This document shows positions 7,425 to 16,439 of a stretch of 64,000 bases of DNA, in pieces. The notes under the pieces are model-generated. The model ran no database searches. It saw nothing but the letters and a program-made list of their open reading frames with translations, and was not told where the DNA came from. The stretch lies in the NCBI GenBank assembly GCA_001940825.1, contig MSGT01000061.1, positions 87,742 through 151,741 of the forward strand, given 5' to 3'. Made by a program: the position numbers and the translations under genes. This DNA is from Sphaerochaeta sp. Phil3 (GTDB taxonomy: Bacteria > Spirochaetota > Spirochaetia > Sphaerochaetales > Sphaerochaetaceae). Each line of letters starts with the position of its first letter. The stretch's first letter is position 1.

Positions 7425-7910
7425 TTGAGATTATTTCAGTTTTTCCTCCTTATTTGACTACCGAGGAGACGGTAGTTCTGATGTCTCGCAACTAGTGTGA
7501 ATAAAACAAATTGCTCTTCACTTTTTTTCTTGGGGATTGCCCCTTCTTGACGGAGGCGCTCGAAATGCAATCCATGAGGACGAAGCGAATGAATCCGTAA
7601 GTGGTCCGTAAGCCCGTGAGGTCCCGTGCGTCCCATAGAACGGATGCCATAACCGCCACAGACTCTACAAATGCGCCACGGATTCAACCTCTCCCACCAT
7701 GCTCACCATCACCACGAAGCACTGACATTTCAGCGTCTGCGGCCTGCCAATGGAAGTCGATTCCTTTTGAATCTTTTCATTGAGAGATCCAGGTACGAAC
7801 CATTGCATGAGTGGAGGTTGCCGGATCTGTTCTCCGTGGCCTAAAGGGCCCTTGAATGCTGTTGAAACAATAGAGGGTTCTTGCGGCTCTTAAGGTGGTT
7901 GAGACTCTGT
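7425..7910. repeat. Non-coding stretch with degenerate short-period repeats
   Basis: There is no intact gene. From about 7590 to 7730 the sequence is built of loosely repeated 8-10-base units (CCGTAAGCCCGTGAGGTCCC; ACCGCCACAGACTCTACA). Parts nearly match 28380-28470, for example CCGCCACAGACTCTACA and GCGCCACGGATTCAACC, and the style matches 17160-17250. The repeat ends near the truncation point of the following pseudogene. Confidence 0.55.
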
Positions 7911-8756
7911 GGCGACCAAATCCATCTGCAGCCGCTCTCATTCAAGGAATTCATGTCTGTCTTCGATGGTCGTGAAACGGACGGCTGGCAGCAGTACATG
8001 ACTTTCGGAGGTCTTCCGAAGCTTCTTGAGATGCAGACTGACCGGGAAAAGGCGGATTACCTCAAGGGTGTCTTCGAGGAGACATACATACGAGACATTG
8101 TTGATCGGAACGCTGTGCGCAACAGGGCGGAGATGGAGGAGCTTTTGGACGTGGTTGCCTCGTCAATCGGAGGGCTGACAAACCCGAAGAAGCTTTCAGA
8201 CACATTCAAATCCGTCAAGGGTGTGACGATCCACCCTGATACCGTCAAATCATATCTTGACTATCTGGAGGACTCGTTTCTGATAAGCAAGGCCAGAAGA
8301 TATGATGTGAAGGGAAAGCGCTACATCAATACCCCCATGAAGTACTACTTCTCAGATTGTGGTCTGCGGAATGCAAGACTCGGTTTCAGGCAAATCGAAG
8401 AGACATATCTCATGAAGAATATAATTTACAATGAACTCTACAGGCGTGGATACTCTGTCGATGTGGGATGCGTGGAGGATGTCTTCACATGTGAAAACGG
8501 CAAGCGCACCCAGAAGCAGCTTGAGATAGATTTCATATGCAACATGGGGTCGAAGAGGATGTACATCCAGTCCGCACTTGCTCTCCCAACGTTGGAGAAT
8601 GTCAGGCAGGAGCAGAGATCACTTCTGAAGGTCAATGACTCATTCTGCAAGATGATTATCGTCAAGGACGGCATATCACACTATAATGATGACTGTGTTT
8701 TGATTCTGGGGTTGTTTGATTTCCTGCTGGGCAGGACGGGAGAAGCGATAATCTGA
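7911..8756 (+). pseudogene. 5'-truncated AAA/DUF4143 ATP-binding protein
   Basis: The frame reads GDQIHLQPLSFKEFMSVF onward and aligns closely with residues from GDEIHVMPLSFSEF to the end of the intact paralogue at 9980-11257. The first ~145 residues, which hold Walker A, Walker B and sensor motifs, are absent and replaced by unrelated repeat sequence. What remains is the C-terminal DUF4143 part (FGGLPKLLEMQ; YDVKGKRYINTP; KQLEIDFICN). Without its P-loop it cannot bind ATP. The rest of the frame is undamaged, so the loss looks recent. A start codon exists at 7881 but its sequence is not homologous. Confidence 0.85.
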
Positions 8757-8819
8757 CGAGGGTCTATGCAACCCTATGGACAGAATGTCTCTGAAAGAGC
8801 AGCAGAGATGGAGGTGGAC

Positions 8820-9779
8820 ATGTGTGCTAAATGCGGCGATGGAGGACATCCGAATATTGAAAAGTTGGACAAGGCGGATATGGTTTATGACCTTTCCGCT
8901 GTCTGGAGTGTGGCAAAAGAGGTTTTTCCTTATTTTGACCGCCTACCGTTTGACTGGGATGAACAGTACCGCAAATATTTGGGAAAAGTCATCGATGTAG
9001 AGGATACGTCTGCTTTCCACGATTTGATGGAGGAATTCCTTTCAAGCCTGAATGACGGACACACAAAATACATCCCTCCTGCAGAATTCAGAAGAAGCGC
9101 TCCTTTCAGCCGTCCAGCAAAACCTTCGTTTTCTTTTTCTGACGGTGTCCTGACAATAAAGATCAACGAATTCATTGCTGACCATTCAGCGTATGTACGG
9201 AATCTCTTGGAAGAGAACGACGGCATTTCCCTTGTCAGGTTGGACATAAGAGACAATATAGGCGGAAACACCTATTACGGAGCGAAAGTTGCGGAACTTT
9301 TCATCTCAGGCGTCTTTCATGCTTGTCGGAAGTGGACGCAGGCATACAAGGCATCCGATTTCGCAGGTGCGAGCCAACTTCTGTCCGACAGCGAGGAAAC
9401 CTTGCAGGAGTATATCAGGAATGGTTTGATTACGGAAAACGAATTGGCGGAAGCTAGGAGGATAATTAGCCGGACGAACTACAAGGAGTATGAGGATTCC
9501 TGGGGGTCCGAGAAGAACAAGGCGATCTACGATGGCCCAATGGAGGTTCTTGTTTCCAACAATACTATTTCCGCCGCTGAGGACTTCGCAGCTATGTTCA
9601 GAAGCAACAGGCGTGCAGTCTTGATTGGAGAACCGACCTATGGCTCTACGGGCACTCCATGCATGGTGAATCTACGTTGCGGAGGTCGTGCCCAGGTTGT
9701 TTCCGTTGGATATCGTCTGCTTGACGGAACGGAGTTCATTGGGAAAGGCATCATCCCGGATGTGTTGAAGGGCCAATAG
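8820..9779 (+). CDS. S41-family peptidase (C-terminal-processing/tricorn-core type)
   Basis: The 319-residue protein carries an N-terminal helical region with NDGHTKYIPP, matching the DGHT of S41 peptidases, then the core with RLDIRDNIGGN. The nucleophile segment is SNNTISAAEDFAAMF, and the C-terminus reads GKGIIPDV. No PDZ domain or signal peptide is visible, so it is probably a cytosolic or tail-specific-like protease of the S41B kind. I chose ATG 8820 because GGAGG lies 5 bases upstream; an ATG at 8766 would add 18 residues unlike the family. It follows the pseudogene by about 60 bases. Confidence 0.82.
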   Translation: MCAKCGDGGHPNIEKLDKADMVYDLSAVWSVAKEVFPYFDRLPFDWDEQYRKYLGKVIDVEDTSAFHDLMEEFLSSLNDGHTKYIPPAEFRRSAPFSRPAKPSFSFSDGVLTIKINEFIADHSAYVRNLLEENDGISLVRLDIRDNIGGNTYYGAKVAELFISGVFHACRKWTQAYKASDFAGASQLLSDSEETLQEYIRNGLITENELAEARRIISRTNYKEYEDSWGSEKNKAIYDGPMEVLVSNNTISAAEDFAAMFRSNRRAVLIGEPTYGSTGTPCMVNLRCGGRAQVVSVGYRLLDGTEFIGKGIIPDVLKGQ

Positions 9780-9979
9780 GGAGGGGTCGAGGAATTCACC
9801 GTGGGAAACATACTTTGCCGATGAAGGCATTCCGAGGAAAGAAGACCGTTCCCAAGGATTTGAAAAGGCCTCTCTATTCGAATGCCCTTCCCAAGCAGAA
9901 ATCCTTGGTTTTGACAATGGCAGAATCCATGTTTGCGAATACTAGGACACGGACAGCTATCAGGCAACCCCAATGTTCA
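9780..9979. other. Gene remnant, no intact gene
   Basis: One plus-strand frame reads like coding sequence (EKASLFECPSQAEILGFDNG) but meets stops and has no start. I do not recognise the family. It lies between the S41 gene and the convergent ATPase. Confidence 0.3.
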
Positions 9980-11257
9980 TTACCAGTTAAGGCTGTCTTG
10001 ATTGAGGAGAAAGTCTTCAAGAGAGAGGAAAAGATATCCTTTGTCGTTGTGGTGTCGGACTATGCTTCTTTCGGTTATGATTATTTTCTTGAAGGAATCA
10101 GAGATGTTGTCCAGGGATTTCGTTTCTTGCAGAAGTTTATCCTCACTGTATATGTCATATGCGGATTGTATATAGAAACGTTGGCTCCCTTCGTTTGCAA
10201 CGAAATCAACCTCAAGTTGCTTCCTTTGGTTCTTCTCCCTTGTTTCAACCACTCCAACATCTACCTTATATCCTCTGTATCTCAATTCGTTGTATATAGT
10301 GTTTTCCATGAGATGTGTAAACTCTACCTGCCAAAAGCCGAGTTTGGCGTTTCGCAATCCCGTGTCCTCAAAATATACCTTGTACGGTGTGGATATGTAT
10401 GATTTGCCCTTTACGTCATAGCGGAGAGCTTTGTCGATTATGAATGCATCCTGTAGATACTTCATGTAATTGGAGATTGTGTCTGTTGACAGGTGGGTTT
10501 TCTTTTCTGACATGAAGCGTTTTTCGAGTTTTGCAGGATTTGTCAGAGTTGAAATCCCAGATGCAATGAAGTTCATCAATTCATTCAGCTCCTCTGTGTT
10601 CCTAATGTTGTTGCGTTCGATGACATCTTTGATAAATGTTTTCTCCAACTGAGAGGAAAGGTAATTCATCTTTTGTTTGTCGGACTGGGCAAGAACCGTT
10701 CGTGGAAGACCTCCGTATGTCATATACTCGAAAAGTCTTTTCGAAACATCACCTTTCAAATAACCGTAGAATTCAGAGAAGGAGAGTGGCATTACATGGA
10801 TTTCATCTCCTCTTCCTCTGAATTCCGTGATTACATCGGATGAAAGGAATTTCGAATTGCTTCCCGTGACGTAGATATCAAGGTTTCCCTTGGATAGATA
10901 TCCGTTCAGAACATATTCGAAAGCTTCAAGCCGTTGAACCTCATCGAGCAGGAGATAATATCTTTCCTTTGGGGATATCAATGTCTCCAAGTATGAGATG
11001 AATTTTTTGTAGCTTACTTTTCTTTTGTCCTTTTCGAGTTCAATTAGATCTTCGCCTATTTTTGCAAGGTCGGTTGCTGAATCAAATGCGAATTTGATTA
11101 TTCTATCTTCCTTGACACCTGATGATATGAGGTGTTCATGGAATATCGAATTCAGGAGGAAGGATTTTCCAGAACGGCGTATGCCAGTAATGATTTTCAC
11201 TGAGTCGTTCCACATTCGTGATTTCAATTCTTCAAGATAAAGATCTCTGTTGATCAT
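9980..11257 (-). CDS. AAA-family ATP-binding protein with DUF4143 C-terminus
   Basis: This is an intact 425-residue member of the large AAA_14/DUF4143 family, whose function is unknown and which is often abundant in host-associated anaerobes. Walker A is GIRRSGKS near residue 27, Walker B is YYLLLDEVQ, and VTGSNSKFL follows as a sensor segment. The DUF4143 part contains EYMTYGGLPR, YDVKGKSYISTP and KQLEVDFVA, the last resembling a restriction-endonuclease-like core. ATG 11257 is preferred over the upstream TTG because GAGG sits 8 bases before it. A duplicated 42-bp element lies just upstream. The truncated copy at 7911 is its paralogue, roughly half identical by eye. Confidence 0.88.
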   Translation of the reverse strand: MINRDLYLEELKSRMWNDSVKIITGIRRSGKSFLLNSIFHEHLISSGVKEDRIIKFAFDSATDLAKIGEDLIELEKDKRKVSYKKFISYLETLISPKERYYLLLDEVQRLEAFEYVLNGYLSKGNLDIYVTGSNSKFLSSDVITEFRGRGDEIHVMPLSFSEFYGYLKGDVSKRLFEYMTYGGLPRTVLAQSDKQKMNYLSSQLEKTFIKDVIERNNIRNTEELNELMNFIASGISTLTNPAKLEKRFMSEKKTHLSTDTISNYMKYLQDAFIIDKALRYDVKGKSYISTPYKVYFEDTGLRNAKLGFWQVEFTHLMENTIYNELRYRGYKVDVGVVETREKNQRKQLEVDFVANEGSQRFYIQSAYDIYSEDKLLQETKSLDNISDSFKKIIITERSIVRHHNDKGYLFLSLEDFLLNQDSLNW

Positions 11258-11268
11258 ATGCAATTCCT

Positions 11269-11310
11269 CTATTCGATTTTTCCGGCAATAATGTCACTTT
11301 TTTCGAATAC
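11269..11310 (-). repeat. 42-bp direct repeat, copy A
   Basis: Copies at 11269-11310 and 11351-11392 differ at only a few positions and are spaced 82 bp apart. Each contains ATTCGA near one end and TCGAAT near the other (an inverted pair) with T-rich tracts flanking a CGGCAATAATG-like core. Copy A lies only 11 bases upstream of the ATPase start. Confidence 0.85.
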
Positions 11311-11350
11311 CCACATATGATATAGCCTTGACTGCAAGCAAATCAAGCTC

Positions 11351-11392
11351 CTATTCGATTTTTCTGGCAATAATGCCATTTTTTTCGAATAC
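11351..11392 (-). repeat. 42-bp direct repeat, copy B
   Basis: This is the second copy of the element, with the same ATTCGA...TCGAAT ends. It lies five bases from the end of the PLP-enzyme gene, so the pair fills the whole gap between the two minus-strand genes. Confidence 0.85.
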
Positions 11393-11397
11393 ATAGG

Positions 11398-12594
11398 TCA
11401 TGAAACTTCGTTGGTTCCATGGCCAAGCTTCCTGATTTCCTCTGCGATTATCCCAGCTGCTTCGTCTACGAGGTCCTCTGTTACCGTTGCCATGAGGGAG
11501 ACGCGCAAGAGACATTCGCCTTCAGGAACTCCTGGAGGGAGGACCGGGTTGACGTAGACCCCGTTGTCGTACAGGTTCTTGGCAAGTTCAAGGGTGTAGT
11601 CGGCCGTCCTTGTCATGATTGGGATGATTGGTGTGGGGGAGTCAACTATCTCTATGCTATGGCTGCGGAACGAGGCTCTTGTATAATCGGCTATGGATTT
11701 GAGCCGTTCAACGATATCGGGCTGTGATTTGAGGTGTCTTAGGGCGGCCAGTGCACTTGCCGTGTTGGCCGGCGGCATGCTTGCGGAGAAGATGAAGGGC
11801 CTTGATGTGTGGCGTGCGTAGTCCACTGCGATGCGGTTTCCAGCCATGAAGCCCCCAAGGCTTGCGAACGATTTGCTGAACGTGCCCATGATGATATCGA
11901 CTTCGCCTTCAAGTCCAAAGTGGCTTGCCGTGCCACGTCCGCCTTTGCCTATGACTCCCAGTGCGTGCGAGTCATCCACCATGATGCGTGCACCGTATCT
12001 TCGTGCGAGCGAGACGCTCTCTGGTAGTTTGCATATGTCGCCTTTCATTGAGAAGACCCCGTCCGTGACTATGAGACATCCGCTTGTCGCGGGCACTTTT
12101 CTTAGCATCCTTTCAAGCTCATCCATGTCGCTGTGATGGTAGCGCAGCATGGTTCCGTAGCTTAGCCTGCAACCGTCGTATATGCTAGCGTGGTTCTCTC
12201 TGTCGCATATTACGTAGTCGTTGCGTCCAACCATTGAGCTTATGATTCCAAGGTTCGTCTGGAATCCTGTAGGGAATGTGATGGCGTCCTCCATGCCTAG
12301 GAAATCCGCAAGCTCCCTTTCAAGTTCTACATGTAGATCCAGTGTTCCGTTCATGAAGCGCGAACCCGAGCAGCCTGTTCCGTATTTGGCGAGGGCCTTT
12401 TCCGCAGCCTCCACCACATCCTTGCATGTCGTGAGTCCCAGATAGTTGTTGGAACCCAGCATTATCCTGCGCTTTCCTTCCATGACGACTTCCTTGGCCT
12501 GCCTGCTTTCAAGGCAGTGGAAGTATGGGTATGTTCCCTTTTCTCTATACTCATTAGGCTTTGTGAAAGCCTTGCACTTATCGAATAGGTCCAT
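11398..12594 (-). CDS. PLP-dependent acyl-CoA:amino acid C-acyltransferase (AONS/serine palmitoyltransferase-like)
   Basis: Alpha-oxoamine synthases condense an amino acid with an acyl-CoA and release CO2. The protein shows GSNNYLGLT, KYGTGCSGSRFMNGTLDLH, DDSHALGVIG and GTFSKSFASLGG; the Lys in TFSKS should bind PLP. GCSGSRFxNGTLDLH and GRGTASHFGL are closer to serine palmitoyltransferase-like members than to BioF. The substrate cannot be fixed from sequence. ATG 12594 is chosen because AAGGAGA lies just upstream; the longer frame adds unrelated residues. The TetR gene is divergent and probably controls it. No other biotin or sphingolipid gene is nearby. Confidence 0.85.
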   Translation of the reverse strand: MDLFDKCKAFTKPNEYREKGTYPYFHCLESRQAKEVVMEGKRRIMLGSNNYLGLTTCKDVVEAAEKALAKYGTGCSGSRFMNGTLDLHVELERELADFLGMEDAITFPTGFQTNLGIISSMVGRNDYVICDRENHASIYDGCRLSYGTMLRYHHSDMDELERMLRKVPATSGCLIVTDGVFSMKGDICKLPESVSLARRYGARIMVDDSHALGVIGKGGRGTASHFGLEGEVDIIMGTFSKSFASLGGFMAGNRIAVDYARHTSRPFIFSASMPPANTASALAALRHLKSQPDIVERLKSIADYTRASFRSHSIEIVDSPTPIIPIMTRTADYTLELAKNLYDNGVYVNPVLPPGVPEGECLLRVSLMATVTEDLVDEAAGIIAEEIRKLGHGTNEVS

Positions 12595-12769
12595 GGTTAT
12601 CTCTCCTTGTTTTGTTTTCAAAGCTGTTTTCGAAATTGTTTCCAAAACTTTACTTATTCAACATATGTGGATTATAATTGGGATTATACTTGTGCGGAAA
12701 AACTTGGTATCGGACGTTTGGATTTGCCCGTGGGGGATATTCAACACGGAGCCCAAATGTGAGGAGAAT

Positions 12770-13333
12770 ATGGATCTACGTATAGTCAAGACAAAGAAGG
12801 CGATTCGCAGGGCGTTTTTCGAGCTTCTTAGGACAAAGGATGTGAACTCCATTTCCATAAAGGAGATATCCTCGTTGGCGGAGATCGATAGGAAGACGTT
12901 CTATTCCCACTATGCAGGGGTGTACGAGCTTGTGGACGAACTTGAGAACGAGGCCGTGCTTTTGGTTGCGGACCTTGTGTACGACATAGACGCCTACAGT
13001 ATCTTCACGGATCCCGAGCAGATGCTCTACGTCCTTGAGACCATAACGGAGAACAAGGCTTTTTCATATTTGAGGTTCCTTTTCGTGAAAGGCAATGCTG
13101 ATCTTCTCAACAAGTTCATCACCTCTGTGAAGAGCCGCATGATGGCTGAGTTCAAGTCCCGTCTGAACATAGACGACTCCACATTGTCCTTGGTCGTTGA
13201 CTATACTCTTGCGGGGATCACCACCTGCTATCAGAGTTGGCTGCGTGATGACAAACCTGTCCCTATTCGTAGGCTCTGCGAACAGCTTAGCCGCATCATA
13301 GTGCTAGGCCTCAACGGAATCGCCATCAAATAG
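12770..13333 (+). CDS. TetR/AcrR-family regulator
   Basis: The 187-residue protein has an N-terminal helix-turn-helix (KKAIRRAFFELLRTKDVNSISIKEIS, then AEIDRKTFYSHYAGVYELVD) typical of TetR. The C-terminal part (residues 60-187) is a helical ligand and dimerisation domain with a TetR_C-type ending. It is divergent from the PLP enzyme, with 175 bases between, containing TATAAT- and TATACT-like boxes. It is therefore the likely regulator of that gene. GAGGAG precedes the ATG at a rather short distance (3 bases). The longer upstream frame overlaps the PLP gene and is spurious. Confidence 0.88.
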   Translation: MDLRIVKTKKAIRRAFFELLRTKDVNSISIKEISSLAEIDRKTFYSHYAGVYELVDELENEAVLLVADLVYDIDAYSIFTDPEQMLYVLETITENKAFSYLRFLFVKGNADLLNKFITSVKSRMMAEFKSRLNIDDSTLSLVVDYTLAGITTCYQSWLRDDKPVPIRRLCEQLSRIIVLGLNGIAIK

Positions 13334-13395
13334 GGCTTTTCAAAAAGTTGCAGTTAAAGTAATCTAACCTATGTAATCTACATAGAGGCCTTTAT

Positions 13396-14232
13396 ATGGA
13401 ACGCAAATACCACATTGAAAGAAACACAGTGCAGGAGACGCTTGTCATCCCCATGTACGGCAGGATGAAAAGCTCTCAGCTCTATCCTTTCCTTTTCAAG
13501 GACGATGGCGCTGCACGGCTTATGTCGCGGATCGACTACGATTTCTCTTCTTTGGAGAGCAACTCCAGAAACGCCATGCAAAGGTTTGGCTTCCTTGAGG
13601 TTGCTGTACGCCAGTACAACCTGGCCTGGGAGGTGAGGGACTACCTCAAGACACATCCAAACGCAACTGTGGTCAACCTTGGGTGCGGTTTGGACGACAC
13701 CGGTCGCCACTGTGACAACGGCACGTGCAGGATATACAACATAGACTATCCCGATGTCATTGAAGTCCGCAACAATCTCATTCCTCCAGGTGCCCGAGAA
13801 GTCAACATAGCCTGTGATTTGAATGACATATCATGGTTCCAGGCTATTGATGCAAGCGGCGGTGCGGTGTTCTTTGCTTCCGGTGTGTTCTACTACTTCC
13901 TCCGTTCGCAGGTCCAAAAGCTGGTCTCTGCCATGGCTGCGGCGTTTCCCGGTGGAAGACTCGTGTTCGATGCCGCAAATAGAACCGCAGTCAAGCTCAT
14001 GCTCAAGACATGGGTGAAGTATGCCAAGATCAAGGATGTTGGTGCATACTTCTCCGTAGAGGATGCGCAGACGGAGCTTTCACCTTGGACCAAGGAGTCC
14101 AAGGTCTCCAGCCGCAATTTCATGCTTGGATACAACGACCTCAAGGATCCATCTGTAAGCGGTCTCTTCAGGTTCATTGCAAGGATAGGGGACAAGTTCA
14201 TGAAGATGCGCGTCATAAGGTTCGATTTCTGA
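13396..14232 (+). CDS. SAM-dependent methyltransferase, LCM-like family
   Basis: The 278-residue protein has the SAM-binding motif VVNLGCGLDDTGRH near residue 95, typical of the leucine carboxyl methyltransferase family (Tcmp/Ppm1-like), followed by YNIDYPDVIEVR as the acidic motif and ASGVFYYF. Bacterial members methylate small molecules, often of secondary metabolism. The substrate is unknown. AGAGG precedes ATG 13396. It follows the TetR gene by 62 bases on the same strand and converges tail-to-tail (one base apart) with the metal transporter operon. Confidence 0.8.
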   Translation: MERKYHIERNTVQETLVIPMYGRMKSSQLYPFLFKDDGAARLMSRIDYDFSSLESNSRNAMQRFGFLEVAVRQYNLAWEVRDYLKTHPNATVVNLGCGLDDTGRHCDNGTCRIYNIDYPDVIEVRNNLIPPGAREVNIACDLNDISWFQAIDASGGAVFFASGVFYYFLRSQVQKLVSAMAAAFPGGRLVFDAANRTAVKLMLKTWVKYAKIKDVGAYFSVEDAQTELSPWTKESKVSSRNFMLGYNDLKDPSVSGLFRFIARIGDKFMKMRVIRFDF

Positions 14233-14233
14233 T

Positions 14234-15004
14234 TCAGAAAAGACCCGTCTCCCACAGCATTTCCAGATTCCCCCTCACTACATTGTAGAGTGCATCTCCT
14301 CCTGTATGATCTGGAAAGTTCCTCCATGTGATAATACTGCTGTCTGGACTTACTTGCGTGATGGGTGAGGCCACAGGGCTGTGGAGGTTGTCTATTACAA
14401 GAGTGTAGGCCTTTGAATGAGCCTCCTCTATCTGCGCAGCCGTAAGTGCGCCAGCTCCAAAGGTGGAGACTACATTTAGCCCCAGGTCCCTTGCAAACTC
14501 GGCCTGGTTGACGTTTGCGTAGACTTCAATGTCTTTGTTGGGTGATTGTGCAATCCTTTTGCGGGCATCATCAATGAGCTCTTGAAACTCTCCAAAGCGT
14601 TCTGCAGCTTTCTCCTGCGTTCCCGCCTTCTGTGACAGCATATCCACCATGTTGGAAATGTTTTCAAGTGTGTTGGTTGTCTTGACCTTCACGATTCTGT
14701 CTGGATCCAACTGTGCGGCATCTCCCAGAGTCTTCATCATCTTCTCATAGCCTGCGTGCATGAAAAGCTTTGCATTCACTACATTTGCCATGTCGTCTGC
14801 AGTGATTTCGTACTCAGGCGGATGCTTTAGGTTCGCAGGCGCTACGGTTACTACGTCATCGATTCCAGCAAGCTCCGCTATGGCGGCTACCCAACTTGTG
14901 GATGCCACATACTTCTGTGCCTTGGACTCTTCTGCGATAGGCTGCGCGAAACACAACGCCGATACAACTGCGAAAACCAAAATCAAGGTTGTTGTCTTTT
15001 TCAT
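14234..15004 (-). CDS. Metal ABC transporter substrate-binding protein (ZnuA/TroA-like)
   Basis: A signal peptide (MKKTTTLILVFAVVSALCFA) precedes a 256-residue cluster A-I type binding protein that captures Zn or Mn in the periplasm. KHPPEYEIT and KLFMHAGYEKMM match the positions of the first two metal-ligand histidines of the family. The central His-rich loop of ZnuA is missing, so this may be a Mn/Fe-type or compact form. The start overlaps the permease stop by four bases (ATGA), giving translational coupling. It is last in a three-gene operon reading ATPase, permease, binding protein. Confidence 0.82.
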   Translation of the reverse strand: MKKTTTLILVFAVVSALCFAQPIAEESKAQKYVASTSWVAAIAELAGIDDVVTVAPANLKHPPEYEITADDMANVVNAKLFMHAGYEKMMKTLGDAAQLDPDRIVKVKTTNTLENISNMVDMLSQKAGTQEKAAERFGEFQELIDDARKRIAQSPNKDIEVYANVNQAEFARDLGLNVVSTFGAGALTAAQIEEAHSKAYTLVIDNLHSPVASPITQVSPDSSIITWRNFPDHTGGDALYNVVRGNLEMLWETGLF

Positions 15005-15831
15005 TCCTTTGTTCTCCTTTTGTGTGATGTTGTATGTGATATGAGCGAATCCGCTGCATATACTGCGGTTGCGAGGACTGCCAGGATTCCGCTTACAGGA
15101 AGGTTCCAAAGCAGTGAGGCGAGATACCCTATGATTGACATCCCCATCCCTGTGATGGCGCTCCATACGAAGAGGCCCTTGAGGCTCTTTGCGTTCTTGG
15201 ATGCTCCTACCACAGGAAGAACGAGAAGCGCGTCTATAAGAAGAGCTCCCAGTACCTTCATTGCCACCGATACGATCAGGGCTGTCATGAGAACCATTGC
15301 CGTGCTGTGCAGTTTGACGGGTACTCCCATTGAGGAGGCTACATCCTTGTCGAACAGAACCATGGATATCGGCCTAAAGAATGTTGCAACGTATGCGATT
15401 GTGGCCGTTCCAAGGATTCCAAGCAGGATGAGGTCCGTTGTGGTGAGTGCAAACGGGCTGCCCCATAGCACTTCAAGCGTGTCCTTGGCCGGAACATCGA
15501 ATATATGGCTGAAAAGTGATGCCAAACCCATCGTACAGACCATCATTGCCGTGCTTGCCGTTGATAGAGTTCGTCCATTGCGGTTGAGCCTTAGCATGAC
15601 GAGTACCAGTGCGATGTTCAGTGGAATCGTCGTTGCAAGCATTGGGAGGCCTGTTGCCACCGCTGCGATTCCACCTAGGATTACACCATGCATGAGCATG
15701 TAGCGCATTGGAATGAGGCCGTTCTGGACCACAATCACGCCTACGACCGGGAATGAGACTCCGCTTATGAGCATTCCTATGAGTCCATACAGTATTGGCC
15801 TTAGCGTCAGGAGGGTGGCTATTCTGTCCAT
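15001..15831 (-). CDS. Metal ABC transporter permease (ZnuB-like)
   Basis: The 276-residue membrane protein has about eight hydrophobic segments and the ABC-3 family signature around SMGVPVKLHSTAMVLMTALIVSVAMKVLGALLIDALLVLPV. It forms the channel for the metal importer. ATG 15831 is chosen because GGAGG lies just upstream. It overlaps the ATPase gene by 13 bases and the binding-protein gene by four, consistent with one tightly coupled mRNA. Confidence 0.88.
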   Translation of the reverse strand: MDRIATLLTLRPILYGLIGMLISGVSFPVVGVIVVQNGLIPMRYMLMHGVILGGIAAVATGLPMLATTIPLNIALVLVMLRLNRNGRTLSTASTAMMVCTMGLASLFSHIFDVPAKDTLEVLWGSPFALTTTDLILLGILGTATIAYVATFFRPISMVLFDKDVASSMGVPVKLHSTAMVLMTALIVSVAMKVLGALLIDALLVLPVVGASKNAKSLKGLFVWSAITGMGMSIIGYLASLLWNLPVSGILAVLATAVYAADSLISHTTSHKRRTKE

Positions 15832-16439
15832 GGAGCCTCCACGTGCGCTTTCATTTCCACAACAGGCCATCCCAAGCCTTGGATGAGCTTGTCGTCATGC
15901 GTCACCACGATTGTGGCTATATGTGATGGCAGGGACTTCATGAGTGATGTGAAGTCCTTGCAGGAAGCGACGTCCAGAAACGACGACGGTTCGTCCAACA
16001 GCAGAAGATTTGCTTCCTGACACAGACACCTTGCAAGCGAAACGCGCTGTTTCTCCCCACCTGAAAGGTCATTGAAAGGCCTGTTGGCAAGATGTTGCAC
16101 ACCAGTTTCCATCATTGCACGCTCTACGCAAGTCCTGTCTTTTCCCTTTTGTTTGTACAGCCCCATTCCAACCACCTCGTATACCGATATCGTTGTGGCC
16201 GCTGTCGTGAAGCCCTGTTTGCAGTATGCTGTACGTGTGCTTTGCGCTAGGTGTATGCCTCCACTTGTTGGTTTGATTATTCCAAGTATACTTTTGAGCA
16301 AGGTCGTTTTGCCGCAACCGTTTGGACCTGCAACGACCAACTTGTCTCCTTTCTTCATGAGGAGTGAGAAACCATCGAGAACCTGTTTCTTCCCGTATGA
16401 CACGGCTACGTCGTCTATCTTGAGGATTGCATCTTCCAA
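15819..16439 (-). CDS. Metal ABC transporter ATPase (ZnuC-like)
   Basis: The 206-residue ATPase has Walker A GPNGCGKTT, signature LSGGEKQR, Walker B LLLLDEPS and the H-loop VVTHDD. It powers the adjacent ABC-3 permease. It is short for the family but all motifs are present. The start is TTG, with GGGAGG five to six bases upstream; no in-frame ATG is better placed. It is the first gene of the operon, with a palindromic operator about 100 bases upstream. Confidence 0.88.
   Translation of the reverse strand: MEDAILKIDDVAVSYGKKQVLDGFSLLMKKGDKLVVAGPNGCGKTTLLKSILGIIKPTSGGIHLAQSTRTAYCKQGFTTAATTISVYEVVGMGLYKQKGKDRTCVERAMMETGVQHLANRPFNDLSGGEKQRVSLARCLCQEANLLLLDEPSSFLDVASCKDFTSLMKSLPSHIATIVVTHDDKLIQGLGWPVVEMKAHVEAPWTE

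Noticed and set aside
9815-10402. 195-codon plus-strand frame
   Set aside because: Most of it lies antisense to the intact AAA/DUF4143 gene and it has no recognisable domain.
12446-12769. N-terminal extension of the TetR gene
   Set aside because: It overlaps the PLP enzyme and the divergent promoter region; the TetR fold starts at the ATG at 12770.
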